Shown: positions 34,690-46,879 of the stretch, piece by piece | Position numbering within the stretch: position 1 is the first letter of the stretch | Layout: each line of letters starts with the position of its first letter | NCBI RefSeq assembly: GCF_024586455.1 | Contig: NC_065920.1 | Location: 68,728,821 to 68,792,820 of the forward strand | Source: Bactrocera neohumeralis | Taxonomy: Eukaryota; Arthropoda; Insecta; Diptera; Tephritidae | Reading direction: 5' to 3' | Length of the DNA stretch: 64,000 nt | Program-made: the position numbers and the translations under genes | Notes under the pieces: generated by a model | What the model was told of the DNA's origin: nothing | Databases searched by the model: none | The model's input: only the letters and a program-made list of their open reading frames with translations

Positions 34690-35560
34690 TTAGCAAGTTA
34701 TTTGGATTTAAATTTTCGATATTTCGGTCATAATTGTCTGCCGGGAGCAAGTCTTTTTGATTGCTATAAATTATTCAAAGAGGGTCAAGAACGCGTTGCC
34801 GAACCACGTCCAGGACGGTCATCAACATCAACTGATGATCAACACGTCAATAAAATAAAGGATCTGGTGTTTAAGAATCGACGATTACCTGTGAGAAATC
34901 TAACTGGCATCTAAGGAATAGCGGAAAGATCACTTCAAAATCATATCAAAAAATCATTTTGGAAAAGTGAAAGCAAGGTTGGTTCCAAAATCACTAAATT
35001 TTTTTCGAAAAACAGTGTCGCGTTAACGTCGGTAAAACAATGCTTTCTGATGACCAGGATGTTACGAGTATGAAATGTATTATTACTGGCGATTAGTCTT
35101 TGCTCTATGCTTACGACCCGGAAACAGACGGAAACGGAAACAGAAATAATCGGCCGATTATCGTGGCAAAGGTGAGTCGAAGCCGAAAAAACCACGTGAA
35201 AGCAGGTCAGTAATCAAGGTCATGTTGACAGTTTTCTTCGGTTATCGAGGTGTGGTGATTTCTGAATTCCTTTCGACCGACCAAACTATTAACAAGAAAT
35301 ACTATTTGAGTGTTATACGTCGTTTGCGTGAAGCTATTCGTAAAAAGAAACCGGATTTATAGGCTGACAACTCTTGGTTTAATCACCACGATAATGCACT
35401 GTCACATACTACATTGATTTTTCGGGATTTTTTCGATAAATTTTCAACCAATATCGTGCCGCAAATACCGTCTTTGCCTGATTTAGCTCCGTGTGATTTT
35501 ACTTTACAGCTGTTTCGAGGATTGGAAACAACGTTGGCAACGGTTTATTGGCGCCAATTT
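34690..35560 (+). mobile_element. Degenerate mariner transposase
   Basis: The plus strand starts with NCLPGASLFDCYKLFKEGQE followed by a PRPGRSSTSTDD linker (helix-turn-helix region). Later come VMLTVFFGYRGVVISEFL, KYYLSVIRRLREAIRKKKPD, a stop, then WFNHHDNALSHTTLIF and LPDLAPCDFTL. The HDN and APCDF catalytic neighbourhoods are visible, but the middle is frameshifted with several stops. It belongs to a different mariner lineage from the 28.9 kb copy, judged by its HHDNA/VMLTVFF motifs. Confidence 0.85.
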
Positions 35561-35599
35561 TAAAATTATGAACAAAGTTTTACTTTTGTATGTATGTAC

Positions 35600-37440
35600 A
35601 TATACCAATTGTATACCAATTTACTGTGACTAGAGCTCGATTCCAACAATATGTATGATCAAGCTGTTGTTGTCCTCTCACTTAATAAGGAATGCAACTT
35701 TTGAAATTTTCATTGAAATTTTAAATTAGAAGACGGTATCTTTATAACTCTCGGAATAAGTCAAGTCTATGTCCATTTAGCTGTTCAAACCTTGCACAAC
35801 ACTAAGAAAAATATTTCTACTATTCTTATAAAATGTTGAACTGAGCATCAAAAGTGAGACAGACCTATGAATCACTGATTAACTGAGTAACCGCTGAGTT
35901 CTTTTTTTTGTTTTTGAAAGTGAAATTTACCTTTTATTAAGAAAGAAACATTACCGTTTTGGCGAATTGAATTGAATAGCAAAATTCACATTTCACTTTT
36001 GTGCGAATTTGGCGCTGGCGAAATAGTTCCGCATTCTGTCTGAGCCAGCAGATATGGGCAACATTAGAAAATATATTATTTTCACTATTAAACCAAAATA
36101 AAAACAGAGAAAAAAAAATATTTACATAGACATTCTTAATTGGCTGTCAAAACAATGTGTTGACATTTATAAATTTAATTATTCAAAACGATTTTAATAT
36201 GCAAATTGGCTACTGTAAACGTTTTCGTAGTTTTGTTGCTTCGTAAAAGGCAATCCAGTCCACTTAAGTCAAGAATGAAATTTATCGCCATCGCTATGGC
36301 CAATTTGTTATATGTAATGGTTGTTGTTGATTAGAAAGAATTCACTTTCATTACTTTTACGGTTAAGAAATGAAAAGAAGTGGATTTCAAAATTTTATGC
36401 GCTGCATTGTTGCTTACGCACCGCCCATACATTTTTCACAGTTCACTGACGAATGTCACGTTTGTCCAAGCACGTATTTCTGTATATGGTTGCTTTTACA
36501 GTCGGTCAAAATTGTTTGGGACGATTTGAATATCTTCTGAAATATTTTTAAATATTTTTTTTTAATTTTCGTTGAAATTTAATCTTAAATTTATTTTGTA
36601 TTTAAGAAACAAAAAATTACAATGCATCACAAAGCTTTTATTTCAGCGTAATTACCGTTATTTTGATTTAATATCAAAAAAAAGATCCAAACATTATATA
36701 ATTGGTTGAAAATGTATGTGTAATAATTTTTAAAACATTTTGTTAAAAAGTAAGCGATACTTTTTACCAAATCTAATTTGACCCGGATAGACCAAGATAG
36801 ATAATTTTTTAAAAATAAAAAACCTTATTAGGATGAAAACCTTTTTCTAGCCTTTATAACAGTAAATTTTAAACGAAATTTTTCTGAAGATACTTTACGG
36901 GCAGACTGTGATCAGAAAAAGAAAGGAGGAGGCGTAGTTGAATTTTTACGGCTTAAAAACGGTTTGCTTCGATTTCACGGAAAAACTACCAGACCTATAG
37001 AAAAAATGTATATGGAAATGTTGTAGGTAATGAAAAGATCTATAACTTTTGTGTGCAGATATTTTTCACATAACCTTATAATTTAGGTGAAAAATTCAAA
37101 TAACTAAGTTTTTGGGGTTTTCATTTTTGTCTTGTACAAAAAAATTGTTTCCTTCATGAAATTTGCTGTAACCTCACTTGCTTAAATCCCAATCATTTGT
37201 ATTTTTCTTATTTGAAATATTAAAGGGGAAATAAAATGAGGATTTCGACTTAAATTCGAAAAATAAACCTTAATTTCCAATCAAAAATTCTCACGTCAAA
37301 ATTTCAGGTTTTTTTAACTCAGTCGCCTTTATATTTGTTGAAATCTCTACTTACCGATGATATAAAAAATATATGTATATAGTATGTACAATCTTTTGGT
37401 AAGTTTTTTCAAAAACTGAAACAAAGTCCCCACAAAAAAA
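35600..37440. other. AT-rich sequence with few features
   Basis: acagacctatgaatcact at 35859-35876 is identical to 4-21 at the left edge, and both are followed by a T-run. Otherwise no ORF or repeat unit is recognised. GTTGACATTTATAAATTTAA and similar sequences are background. Confidence 0.4.
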
Positions 37441-37489
37441 AGTTGCGAACACAAATATTTTAGTGGCAGAAAGCTTGCAGTGTTGGTCG

Positions 37490-38240
37490 TGAAGTTAACA
37501 AAAATTTGCCTCAAGCGAGTAGTGCATTCACCGCTGTTACTGACGACAAAATTGGAAATCGTCGTGTTGAGATCAGGAAGATGGTAGAGGCTGTTCAGTT
37601 CTCTTATGGATCGATCAAACTAATTTTGGTTAATGTTTTGCGTATGAAGTGTACCAAAAGACAAAGGTGGCAGGTATATGAGGACCCTATATTCATCGAA
37701 CGCATCATAACTGGTTAAGAAATCTGATTTATGAATAAAAATATCTAGAAAGTGGCGTTCCAAAAATTATACAAAACCAAAAGAGACCAAAAGTACATCC
37801 ACCTCTGTTACTGACTACAAAAAAGTTAAAGAAACAGTCCTTGAAAATCATCGTGTTGGGATCAGTGAGATGGCAGAGGCTGTTAACTTCTCTTATGGAT
37901 TGACTCTACTAATTTTGGTTAATGTTTTGGGTATGAAGCGTGTCAGTGCTATACTCGTACCAAAAAACCTGAATCTTTGTCAAAAACTACCACGAGTAGA
38001 GGTTGCAAGTATCTGAGGACCCTATATACATCAAACGCATCATAATTGGTTAAGAGATCTAAGTTTATGAATATGACATCAAAACTCTTCAAAAATCTAG
38101 CAATTGGCATTCCAAAAACGATACGAAACCGAAAAAACCAAGTAAAAAGCTGGAGACTGTCCCAGGCGAAGCTTTCGTGTTTTTTTTTTTTTGCTTTATA
38201 CGGTGCGTTTTTAGAAGACGATTTTAAAAATTTTCATTAA
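37490..38240 (+). mobile_element. Mariner fragment, internally duplicated head to tail
   Basis: Copy one reads SAFTAVTDDKIGNRRVEIRK, MVEAVQFSYGSIKLILVNVL and EDPIFIERIITG. Copy two, about 334 bp on, reads STSVTDYKKVKETVLENHRV, MAEAVNFSYG, MKRVSAILVPKNL, then VYEYDIKTLQKSSNWHSKND and KPKKPSKK. Both match the same transposase segment (linker, second helix-turn-helix and start of the catalytic domain). Stops and frame breaks occur in both. Terminal repeats were not found. Confidence 0.75.
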
Positions 38241-38379
38241 AATACGTGAAACAGCGATTTTTCCCAGTTCAAGTCAAATTTGATCGGATGGCATTTTGAA
38301 ATGTTCAATTCTTCTTATTTAATGCAAATTATTTTTCGTAAATTAAATTCAACTTTAGCTAAGAATTAGCTGCAAAAGT

Positions 38380-39500
38380 AAATTGTACACAGATTTCTTT
38401 GTCCGACTGTACCCAGACTGAGCCTACACCGCATATCAACAAAGCTTATCGCGCGCAATCAAGCGACAATAATTCGACGTTAACGGGCAATTGCTTCCAC
38501 GACCATGGCTAAAACTAGCCAAGGGCCGCAGCGAACGCTGCTACCACACATATGGTGCCACAGAGTTGCATTTTGCGCTGCTTTTTCTTTGCATTTTACT
38601 CACTTACTGTTTTGTAGTATTTTTTCGGACAAAAGTGGCAGCGTTTGCATGCTTAAAAGTCATATACACGCTCTGCCTTCAAAATCGTCAAAAACGCTGT
38701 GGGAAGAAGCAGAAACTCACAAACTAAAAAAGCGATTAGTGAAAAACTTGAACTTACGCTGCATTTTCGGCGGCGCAACGAACGTGTTTGGCCCACAACT
38801 GCACCGTTGAGCGCTCGTGCATACGAGTGGCTTATACATACACGTACGTACAGTTATTTTTTTTGTGTTTGGACTTCAAATTTCAGTGTCATGTCTTTGT
38901 TGTCTGTATGTTTTCTGTTTTCATGCGGCTTTTTTGGATTTTTTTTTTTGCTTGCGAGTGCATTTTATTCATAATTTTTTATTTTCTTTTAATATAAAAA
39001 TAATAAAATGAATAAAAAATGTTTTGGAAATTCGTAGCGACACTTTCATTTTCAAAACGTTTACTGCCTCATTTCGTATGCGTGTCACGCTTTGTAGGGA
39101 ATGACTTTTTTGGGTTTCGGTTTTTTTGGATTCACCGGTTTTCACCGCTACTTGTGGCGCGCTTGTGCCCATTGTTTTTGCAATACAACAACAGCAATCA
39201 CATATAAAAAGTGCTTAACCAAAAATTATGAATTGCGCTTTTATGCCGAACAAATAGGCATAATTTGTTTTATAGCTACTGCGACAGTGGTTTTTATTAT
39301 TGTTGTTGCTGGCACGATCGCCCTTTTATGCGTGAGACAAATTTTTGTAACGAAAGTTTTCAACGTCACGATAGTGGTGCACTTTTTATTAGTATTTTGG
39401 AAAATAATAACCGAAAGTTTCGAATTGTTTTTTTGAGTTTTATTGCATTCAGAGTGTATAAGTTTGTGTATGTGTGTAAAGTTTATTAAATTAAAACGAA
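38380..39500. other. Complex-sequence island
   Basis: GC-richer DNA around 38400-38850, then T-rich DNA with many overlapping plus-strand ORFs of 62-111 codons. One (39101-39436) has a stretch that would read as a membrane helix, but T-rich codons code for Phe, Ile, Val and Leu anyway and overlapping frames are equally open. I take it as non-coding, possibly regulatory or a non-coding exon. Confidence 0.35.
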
Positions 39501-39629
39501 ATTTTATGACTGATATTGTAATTAGAAATACTACATAGAATTGGTGCGACGAAATGGATTTTAATTCGTATTAAATATGCGTCAATAAAACAGAAAAGTT
39601 TTCAAAAATCAAAATAACAGAAAAAACTT

Positions 39630-39960
39630 TACATACCAATGAATCCGTCAACAACCTACATTTCAACCTTTTCTTTATTCAGAAAACATTTCTGTGAAGA
39701 CATAAAATAAGACTCTCGCATTTAATCAGGTGAAATCTGCTATGAATGATAAAAAGAGAAGGCATCAGATTTACATATTGGAAGTGCCATGTCATCAATG
39801 TGTTAAGAAAATATCCAATCATTGAATCCGTCAACAACCTAATTTTTAAAAAAGCTTGAGTGCATTTCAAAAATTTAGTGTTTCCGTTTTCTTTATTCAG
39901 AAAACATTCCTGTGATGTGCAAGTGCATACATATAAGGCAAAATCACCTAACCTAACCTA
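39630..39960. repeat. Imperfect two-copy duplication
   Basis: gaatccgtcaacaaccta at 39641 and 39824, and ttctttattcagaaaacatt at 39671 and about 39889, are repeated with about 183-218 bp spacing. The second copy ends in aatcacctaacctaacctaa. Origin unknown; possibly the 3' part of a mobile element. Confidence 0.65.
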
Positions 39961-40610
39961 AAAAAGTTTACAGCAAATTATCACCATCATCTCCCTCCCA
40001 CCAATGCAGATGGTATACGCCGATTAGAGGATTCTTCGAGGGACACAAATTCTCTTATATGGAAATGGGCATGTACGAGAGATCAAATATTGATTCTGAT
40101 GCTGTAACCTAGCTCTCGAAATATTGTAGGCTTCCAGAAATTTGTAATAGTTTTGGATGTGATACTTGTAGTTGGTTACGATGAAAATGAAATCGTTTGT
40201 AATAAGAGTCTGAGTGACGAAATGGGCTTCAATCGGTATATATTTAAAATGCTCTCTCTTCATTAGTCTAGGAAAAATAGGAAAAGTATACCGGTGCTTA
40301 GATCGTTCTTAGAATCGACTGATGTACTAGTGACACTTCTTCCTCGATTCTTTTGAAAGGCAAAATTCTTTTTATTCAGATACTAGATATTAAAAAATTA
40401 AGAACTACAAACATCACCGCTACTCATCGGTACTATGTATCGTCTGGACGTAGAGCCTCAGGAAGGAATAATCGATCAGGTATTCAAAAAGTCCGACAGT
40501 TGTTGAGGGTCTACCTTACAACGGGTGATCCAAGTATAATTACTTTTTTCAATAGCCTTTTTTTGAGAGATCACGCATCAGTCGATCTTATTTTTGTTCA
40601 GTATTGTTTG
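39960..40610. other. Sequence flanking a LINE relic
   Basis: No domain is recognised. Because the RNase H relic at 40616-40912 is on the minus strand, 40350-40610 is where its 3' continuation would lie. It is full of stops in that frame. Confidence 0.35.
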
Positions 40611-40615
40611 GCATT

Positions 40616-40912
40616 TCATCTTGGAAAGATTTCTAGGGAGCCTGGTCTTGCTAGCTCATCAGCTTTAGAATTTCCTGCGATTCCACTGCAGCCTGACACC
40701 CATACCAGTCTTATTACAAAGATACTCGATGCTATTTTTAGCGTGGTTAGGCACTCTTTGACAAGCATTGAACCCACTGTTAATGAGTTCAATTCTAGTA
40801 ACGCCGCTTTGCTATCTGAGTGGATGGTCACTTCTCTGAAGGAGGCTGCACTGCGGAGCTGTAAATCTACGGCTAGCTTAATGGCGACATCTACAGACTT
40901 TCCAAAACACAT
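40616..40912 (-). mobile_element. Non-LTR retrotransposon RNase H domain relic
   Basis: A 98-codon minus-strand frame reads FREVTIHSDSKAALLELNSL then VRLVWVSGCSGIAGNSKADE and LARPGS. This is the RNase H domain of I/R1/LOA-type LINEs, whose usual motif is WVPGHSGIAGNEKADELA. The catalytic-site His of GHSG is Cys here, so it is probably dead. The long plus-strand ORF opposite (40353-40925) is its shadow. Confidence 0.85.
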
Positions 40913-41059
40913 CTACATAAAGTAGACTTTCCAAAACACATTCCGTAGCCGTGATTAGATGAAAATAGAAATTATTTCAAGCAAATTCGTATCCATCCAA
41001 AAAATATCCATCAGAATCGTAGGTTTCTCGTATGTTCTGTATGTTAGTTTAGTTCTGCT

Positions 41060-41455
41060 TTCTTCAAGCTGGATAAGGAAGCGAAGCAAATGGATCTGGT
41101 ACTGAACGAGGGCAAAACGAAATATCTCCTGTCATCAAACAAACAGTCGTCGCACTCCCATCTTGGTTAACACGTCTCTGTTGACAGTCATAACATCGAA
41201 GTTGTTATGGTCATGTGGTCCGAATGTATGGAAACACTCCAGCTCTGAAAGTATTTGACACAGTCTCCGCCAGGGAAGACAGAGGAAGAGAAAGACCTCC
41301 ATTCTGTTGGAAAGCCCAGGTGGAGAAGGACTAGGCTATACATGGAATTTCCAATTTACGCCACATTGCGAAAAGATGACTGGCGCGATTTCCTTAACTC
41401 GGCTATTACCGCGTAAGCGGTGTATATGCCAGTAAAGAAGAAGAATATTTAAACG
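41060..41455 (+). mobile_element. 3' fragment of a non-LTR retrotransposon (same family as 45.3 kb)
   Basis: Reads LDKEAKQMDLVLNEGKTKYL then SSNKQSSHSHLG and a stop. A deletion follows (VDSHNIEVV jumps to a MWSECMETLQL-like segment, the remnant of HVVRM), then KDDWRDFLNSAITA and a stop, then 3' UTR ending gtgtatatgccagtaaagaagaagaa. The same 3' end occurs at 46735-46747. Confidence 0.75.
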
Positions 41456-41769
41456 TTACAAGCTCGATTATATCAGTTTTAGAAGAAATTCTCACATGAA
41501 GTGATTTCTGTACAATAATTCGAAGAATTCTGTTGATCACTTCTAGCTTTACAAAGCAAAAAATCGTGCGATTACAGCTAGTGCTTTTCAGATAATGTAG
41601 AAATAGTGTTCTGGATTAGAAGGTTCAACTGCCTTTGAAAACATAAAGTAATCAAAAATTAAATAAAAATAATTAAACTTCTTTGTGGCCCAATAATAAA
41701 TCACACAAATAAAAAAAGATAAACAAATAAATTACGCTTCACATTGAACCGGAAATAAATGACCCTTCT

Positions 41770-42420
41770 GCGATTAATGCAATAGCGTGTTTATGAGATA
41801 CGAAGCATCAACCCAATTTCCGTTGTTTTCAAATACACATACTTTTGCCTCCGCTACGCCCACCACCGGCTTAGTCAAGCATACCACACGTTGCACATTG
41901 CACACAGTAACTACAGCGAGTGCAAAGCGGAATGAGTCATTTCAGCATTTTCATGCCTTAAGTATGAAATACATATGGCTGTTGGCCGCCGAAATGTGGT
42001 TAGTTGGTTACGCGTGCGCAAATGCAGACGCGAAGCGAAAATACTGACAAAGCGAGTACAGTGCCACAATGGTGCACATGCGCGCACTTCAATATAGTAT
42101 GTTACTATATAATATTTGCTTAAACTTACACACATACATACATACATGCATATTCATGTGTATTAACCACTTCATGCAACAAGTAGCCGTCGCAGTCTGT
42201 CTGTCGGTCTATCTGCTACACTTGTTAGCTTTTTTTATTGTTTTCCAGCGCTTTTTAAGTGGATTTCTGTTACAATTTCCATGGCCACTATGATTTTGCC
42301 ATTGCTTTAGGCAAGCTTAAGCTGGCGAGGCTGTTTCTGCACCTAAATAAATTAACATAGAGACATACATATATTTACTTTTCTGTTGAATATGCCGTTG
42401 TTATGCACTGAAGCAAGACA
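41770..42420. other. Complex-sequence island
   Basis: Mixed GC with cgcgtgcgcaaatgcagacgc near 42011 and a CATA microsatellite at 42131-42150. ORFs of 74-86 codons overlap on both strands. Candidate regulatory DNA; no gene is supported. Confidence 0.35.
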
Positions 42421-42865
42421 CGAGTGTGAACAAAATATTGTTTTTTCCGGGTTTTACTCTCTTTTGATTCAATTTTTGCTTTTTGATTACGGTTTTGGGG
42501 CATAATTCGGTGACTCAACCGAATGTGGCTCAGAAAAACAAATGAAAATTAAATTTTTGCCTCATTTCCGTTTTTGACTCGTTTTAATTAAGTATAATGC
42601 AGCGCGTTGTATTTGTATTTGTTGTAACCATAAGTCACCTTTGCTTACTCTCTTACCATGTATAGTAGTATATATACATAAGAATGTTGCATATAAAAAC
42701 CCGTGAAGTATGCATAGTGAAGCGGAATTATGACATGCAAAACTGAAAAACAGCTGATATAAAAATTAAAAAAAAAAACGTTTTTCTAGTAGATTTGTTT
42801 CAATAAACTGAACCAGTAATGAAAAATGTCGATCTGACAGCCCTAAAAAGTATTGGTATCGAGAA

Positions 42866-42916
42866 ATAATGAGTGAGTGAGAGAGAATGAGAGAAAAGAG
42901 CAAAGAGAGAATGGCC
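42866..42916. promoter_or_regulatory. GAGAG-rich cluster
   Basis: Several GAGAG/GAGTGAG words lie within 50 bp (gagtgagtgagagagaatga, then gagaaaagag and aaagagagaatgg). In flies GAGAG is the site of the GAGA factor. Whether this cluster is bound, or is a simple purine repeat, cannot be told here. Confidence 0.3.
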
Positions 42917-43033
42917 AAAACTGCCCATTTGACTTTATTGATACGAATTTTATCCGATCAATGGCTGTTATTTCGAAGATCTAACCCTGTTTGAATCGAC
43001 AAGTATATCAGAACGAGATAATTGAGTAGCGCT

Positions 43034-44239
43034 TATAACGGTTTTTTCAATAAGAGCGCTACAAAAGTTTAAATAAAAAAAAACGGTTTGGGATATAAAT
43101 GAAATTCTTTATTCCTGTGAAAATAAATTCGATGCCATTATGTATAGAACTCAATTTCTTTTGCATGAACACCACGGGCACGCTTGCAGAAGTCCAGACG
43201 CTGAACCCAATTTTCGATGGTTTTCAAGCATAAATCGGCTGATACTGCTACAATTTCTCGTTCGATATTCATACCTAGATCCTCAATTGTCGCTGGCTTT
43301 TTGGCATAGACTTGACGTAGCGCCACAGAGAGTAGTCTAATGGCATCAAATCGCACGGCCGAGGCGACCAATTGACTGGGTCATTTCGTGAGATAACACG
43401 ATCACCAAACTTGGTTTTCAATAAATCGATTGTGACATTCGCTGTGTGACTTGTGGCACCGTCCTGTTGGAACCACATATTGTCCAAATCCTTATCATCC
43501 AAATCGGGTTCAAAATATTCGGTTATAATTGAGCGTTAGCGATTCCCATTCACAGTAACGTGCCGGTCTTGATCAGTACGGAGGAAGTACGGCCTAATGA
43601 CGCCGCCGGCCCATAAACCGTAATTTTTCGGGATGCAATTGTGACTCATAGAGTACGTATAGTTTACCATTAGTGCATATTTTGCTTATTAACGAAGGCA
43701 TTCAGCCAGAAATGAGCCTCATCGCTGAAGATGATTTTTCGATGAAAATCCGGATCATTTTGCAATCAGCCTAACTCACGAACAAACGACGATTCTGGTG
43801 GTCAAGAGGCCTCAGTTCTTGCGTCAATTTGATCTTGTGGACGACATCAAAAAGATTTCCAACCCTTGAGAACGACGTGTGAGAGACTGATTTGGGTCTT
43901 CCTCAATAGATGCGCTAGGAACATCTATATTCCCAACACTACCGACACTTCTTTGTCTCACTGGCACGGAAAAATTTTTTGCTGTGCCTGTGAATTCAAA
44001 TTTTTCCACAAGATGCTCAATTATTGATCTCTCAGGACGATTATGATGACCATAAATTGGATGTAGCGCTCTTAAAGTTAAGGCTAATGACTCCGAATTT
44101 CGGTAGTAAATTTTAATAATTTCGACTCGTTATTGGATATTAGTGAAGATAAATATCAAAAAAGCTGGAGAAATATGACTTCATTTGCTGACTCTATCAG
44201 TCTATTTTTTAGCGCCTCTATTGGAAAACCCGTTATTAT
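43034..44239 (-). mobile_element. Nearly full-length mariner-superfamily transposon, inactivated
   Basis: Terminal inverted repeats: ataacggttttttcaataag on the left (43035 on) and taataacgggttttccaata on the complement of the right end (to 44238). Minus-strand transposase pieces in order: RVEIIKIYYRNSESLALTLR, ALHPIYGHHNRPE, VRQRSVGSVGNID, KIIFSDEAHFWLNA (first Asp), MWFQQDGATSHTA (second Asp), CDLMPLDYSLW (third Asp), ENWVQRLDFCKRARG. The three catalytic Asp codons survive, but stops (for example just before RVEI) and frame breaks separate the pieces. Confidence 0.9.
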
Positions 44240-45290
44240 AGGAAGCATTTTTTCAACCAACGGAAACACACACTCGGATCAGATGTTGTTGTCTCTATTT
44301 TCTTGTAAATATTTTTCGTACATAACTATTCACTTAAAATCTGGCAAGACTATTTAAAAATTGTTTCTGGTAAAAAGGCAATGTTGATATATATATTTTT
44401 TTTTAATATTCATATAACAAATCTGAAACCAGTGGATTTTTGCAAAATGGATGTTGACAACTACTATTCTGACGTTATAAGAATACCAAAATTTCCACAA
44501 TTCACCCAATTTGTGCAATCTTAAATTTTCCCAATCTTTCTTTAAGATTTTTCTAATCAAAAATTATAAACTTTTTTCGTACTATACTGATTTTTGGCCT
44601 TAATGATAAAAGAAAAATGTTTAGAAATTCAGTGAAATCACTTCAGTGTTCAATTCGTTGTAATACTATATTCTATTCAAAATAAGAAACCTGTTTTATA
44701 AGGTCTTGCAGATAACATATTCTTTTACGAAAATTAACAACTTGTGTTATTTTGCTTCTATGTCTTCCATGCGATTCCCTGTAGGCGTCATGATAACACC
44801 CTCATATTTATGAACTCTGTAATTAAATGTTGATTGCGTTCACACTTGTGAATGCTAGTTTTCTGCTTATCAACCGATGCATATCTAAATCACTCATCAC
44901 TCAAGTGTTTCAATTAAATGCGCGCATACAAACATACATACATACATACAATGTATATTAAGCACTTTTTACCATATATCCGTGAAGTGTAAACATAGTA
45001 TATATACTGAGTGTGTGTGTATGGAGCTAGATAGATATGGGTGAGTAATTGCGGTTTCTACGTTGAAGTTTAAAAATACAATTATGGTACAAAATAAACT
45101 TGGAGAACTAACATTTTGACTGCAGCAATGAAATTTCTAAAAAAAAGTGAATACAACAATTTTCCTCGAAAATAGAATATTTTGTATGAAATTTATGAAC
45201 TGCGGCCGCCAAACTTTAATTATTTTTAAAATGTTATTCTATCGTGTAGTGCTTCATTTTTACTAAGTTAGCTTTTGGAGCCATTAGTAA
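44240..45290. other. AT-rich sequence, little recognised
   Basis: A CATACATA microsatellite lies at 44932-44950. No credible ORF. The rest is unremarkable. Confidence 0.4.
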
Positions 45291-45299
45291 GGGTCCACG

Positions 45300-46750
45300 T
45301 AAAAGAGGTATGTTCTCTGAGCGTCATTCACTTGAGAGTGGTCAGAAACGATTCTTTGACTCTGACTCAAGCAGCTCACGACTTCTAATCCTCTGTGCAG
45401 CCAAAACACACCCTTTTGAAGACGAGCTGAAGTGAGAAGGCGAAACATCCTTCCTCAAGTTTGGCGCTGTTTTTGGGACAAGCCATACACAAAAGTACTC
45501 CCTATAAAAATAAAAAAAAAACAGCCTCAGATGAGAGTTAAGGGAACTGTGGCACGGCAGCTTAAGATCTCTACGTAAAGTTGCAAACGAAACCACTGGT
45601 TTCCGAAAGAGGTAAAAAAAACAGCTCGTACGATGAGGGGTGTCGTGTCGTAGTGGAGATAAAACAGACTGACTACCTCGCAATGTTTCAATCGACCACA
45701 ACACGTTAAGGATGTGATAGATACCGAGAGTTAAAGAGGGAAGCGAGACGCATTTGCAGACAAAAAAACAGAGAGGCCGAAATGCGTGAGTACGAAGAGC
45801 TTGCCAAGAAGACCGATAGGATAAATGCTCGAAAATTCTGCGAAAATCCACAAAAAGGAAGACCCCACAATCTGCGCCAACTTCCAGGGTAGGCTCCTAA
45901 AAATCGCATATAAGGTTCCATCAAGTGTACGTTGTGAAAAATTAAAACCCTTCGTCAACAAACTGATTGGACTTTATCAAAAGATCAGGATCAGGAAGGA
46001 CGTCTCCGAACCATTCGATACCAAACGAGGTTTCAGACAAGGCGACTCCTTATCGTGTGACTTGCTTGGTTGAGAAAATATTTCAATAGTTCTGATTTCT
46101 CCAGAATGGATAAGGAAGCGAAGCAAATGGGTCTGGTAGTGAACGAGGGCAAGACGAAATATCTCCTGTCATTAAAAAAACTGTCGTCGCACTCGCTACT
46201 AGGCTCCCACGTCACTGTTGACAGTCATAACTTCGAAGTCGTAAATAATTTCGTCTATCTTGGAACTAGCAATAACACCAACAACAACGTCAGTCTCGCA
46301 ATACAACGCAGAATAACTCTTGCCAACAGTTGCTACTTCGGACTGAGTAGGCAATTGAGAAGTAAATTCCCCTCTCAAAGAACAAAGACCAAACTTTACA
46401 AGTCTCTCATAATTCCCGGCCTGCTATATGGCACAGAGGCATGGACGATGACAACATCTGATGAGTTGGCGTTATGAGTTTCCGGAAGATTTATAATCCT
46501 TTGCATATTGGTGTTTACGGTGAATACCGCAATCGATGGAACGATGAGCTGTATAAGATATACGACTAAACTGACATAGTTCAACGAATTAAGAGACAGC
46601 GGCTATGCTGGCTAGGTCATGTCGTCCGAATGAATGAAAACACTCCAGCTCTGAAAATATTCGACCCTCCGTTGGAAGCACAGGAAGAGAAAGACCTCCA
46701 CTACGTTGGAGGACCAGGCGGTGTCTACGCCAATAAAGAAGAAGAAGCCA
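45300..46750 (+). mobile_element. Non-LTR retrotransposon with deleted reverse transcriptase core
   Basis: On the plus strand: a basic KREARRICRQKNREAEMREY-like segment near 45735, RPHNLRQLPG, LLKIAYKVPSSVRCEKLKPF and VNKLIGLYQ. A jump follows to RKDVSEPFDTKRGFRQGDSL and SCDLLG, then another jump to MDKEAKQMGLVVNEGKTKYL. A clean 135-codon frame follows (46070-46477) through FVYLGTSNNT, RQLRSKFPSQRTKTKLYKSL and YGTEAWTMTT. The C-terminal CWLGHVVRMNENTPAL is in another frame. The two deletions remove the LINE fingers and the YADD-type catalytic box, so it is inactive. Confidence 0.85.
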
Positions 46751-46879
46751 TATAAATAACATACATTTATATATAGTAAATATATATGTATAATACCTAT
46801 GAATGAATTCGCCTTCGTTTTCGAACATTTGCAGGTAAATATACATAAATAAATAGCTATATTTGTCAGTCAAAATGCG

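Noticed and set aside
39101..39436. 111-codon ORF with a membrane-helix-like stretch
   Set aside because: The DNA is T-rich, which yields Phe, Ile, Val and Leu by composition. Overlapping frames are equally open and there is no start context, domain or splice support.
40353..40925. 190-codon plus-strand ORF
   Set aside because: It covers the complement of the RNase H relic at 40616-40912, whose protein match is on the minus strand. The plus-strand peptide resembles nothing.
44060..44085. agcgctctta at 44063 as the right terminal repeat of the 43.0 kb mariner
   Set aside because: It lies inside the transposase frame (TLRALHPIYG). A better inverted match to the left end, including the ccgttatta terminus, is at 44211-44238.
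45342..45851. 169-codon minus-strand ORF, the longest outside ck
   Set aside because: It lies antisense to the plus-strand LINE relic (basic segment and RPHNLRQLPG frame) and has no domain of its own.
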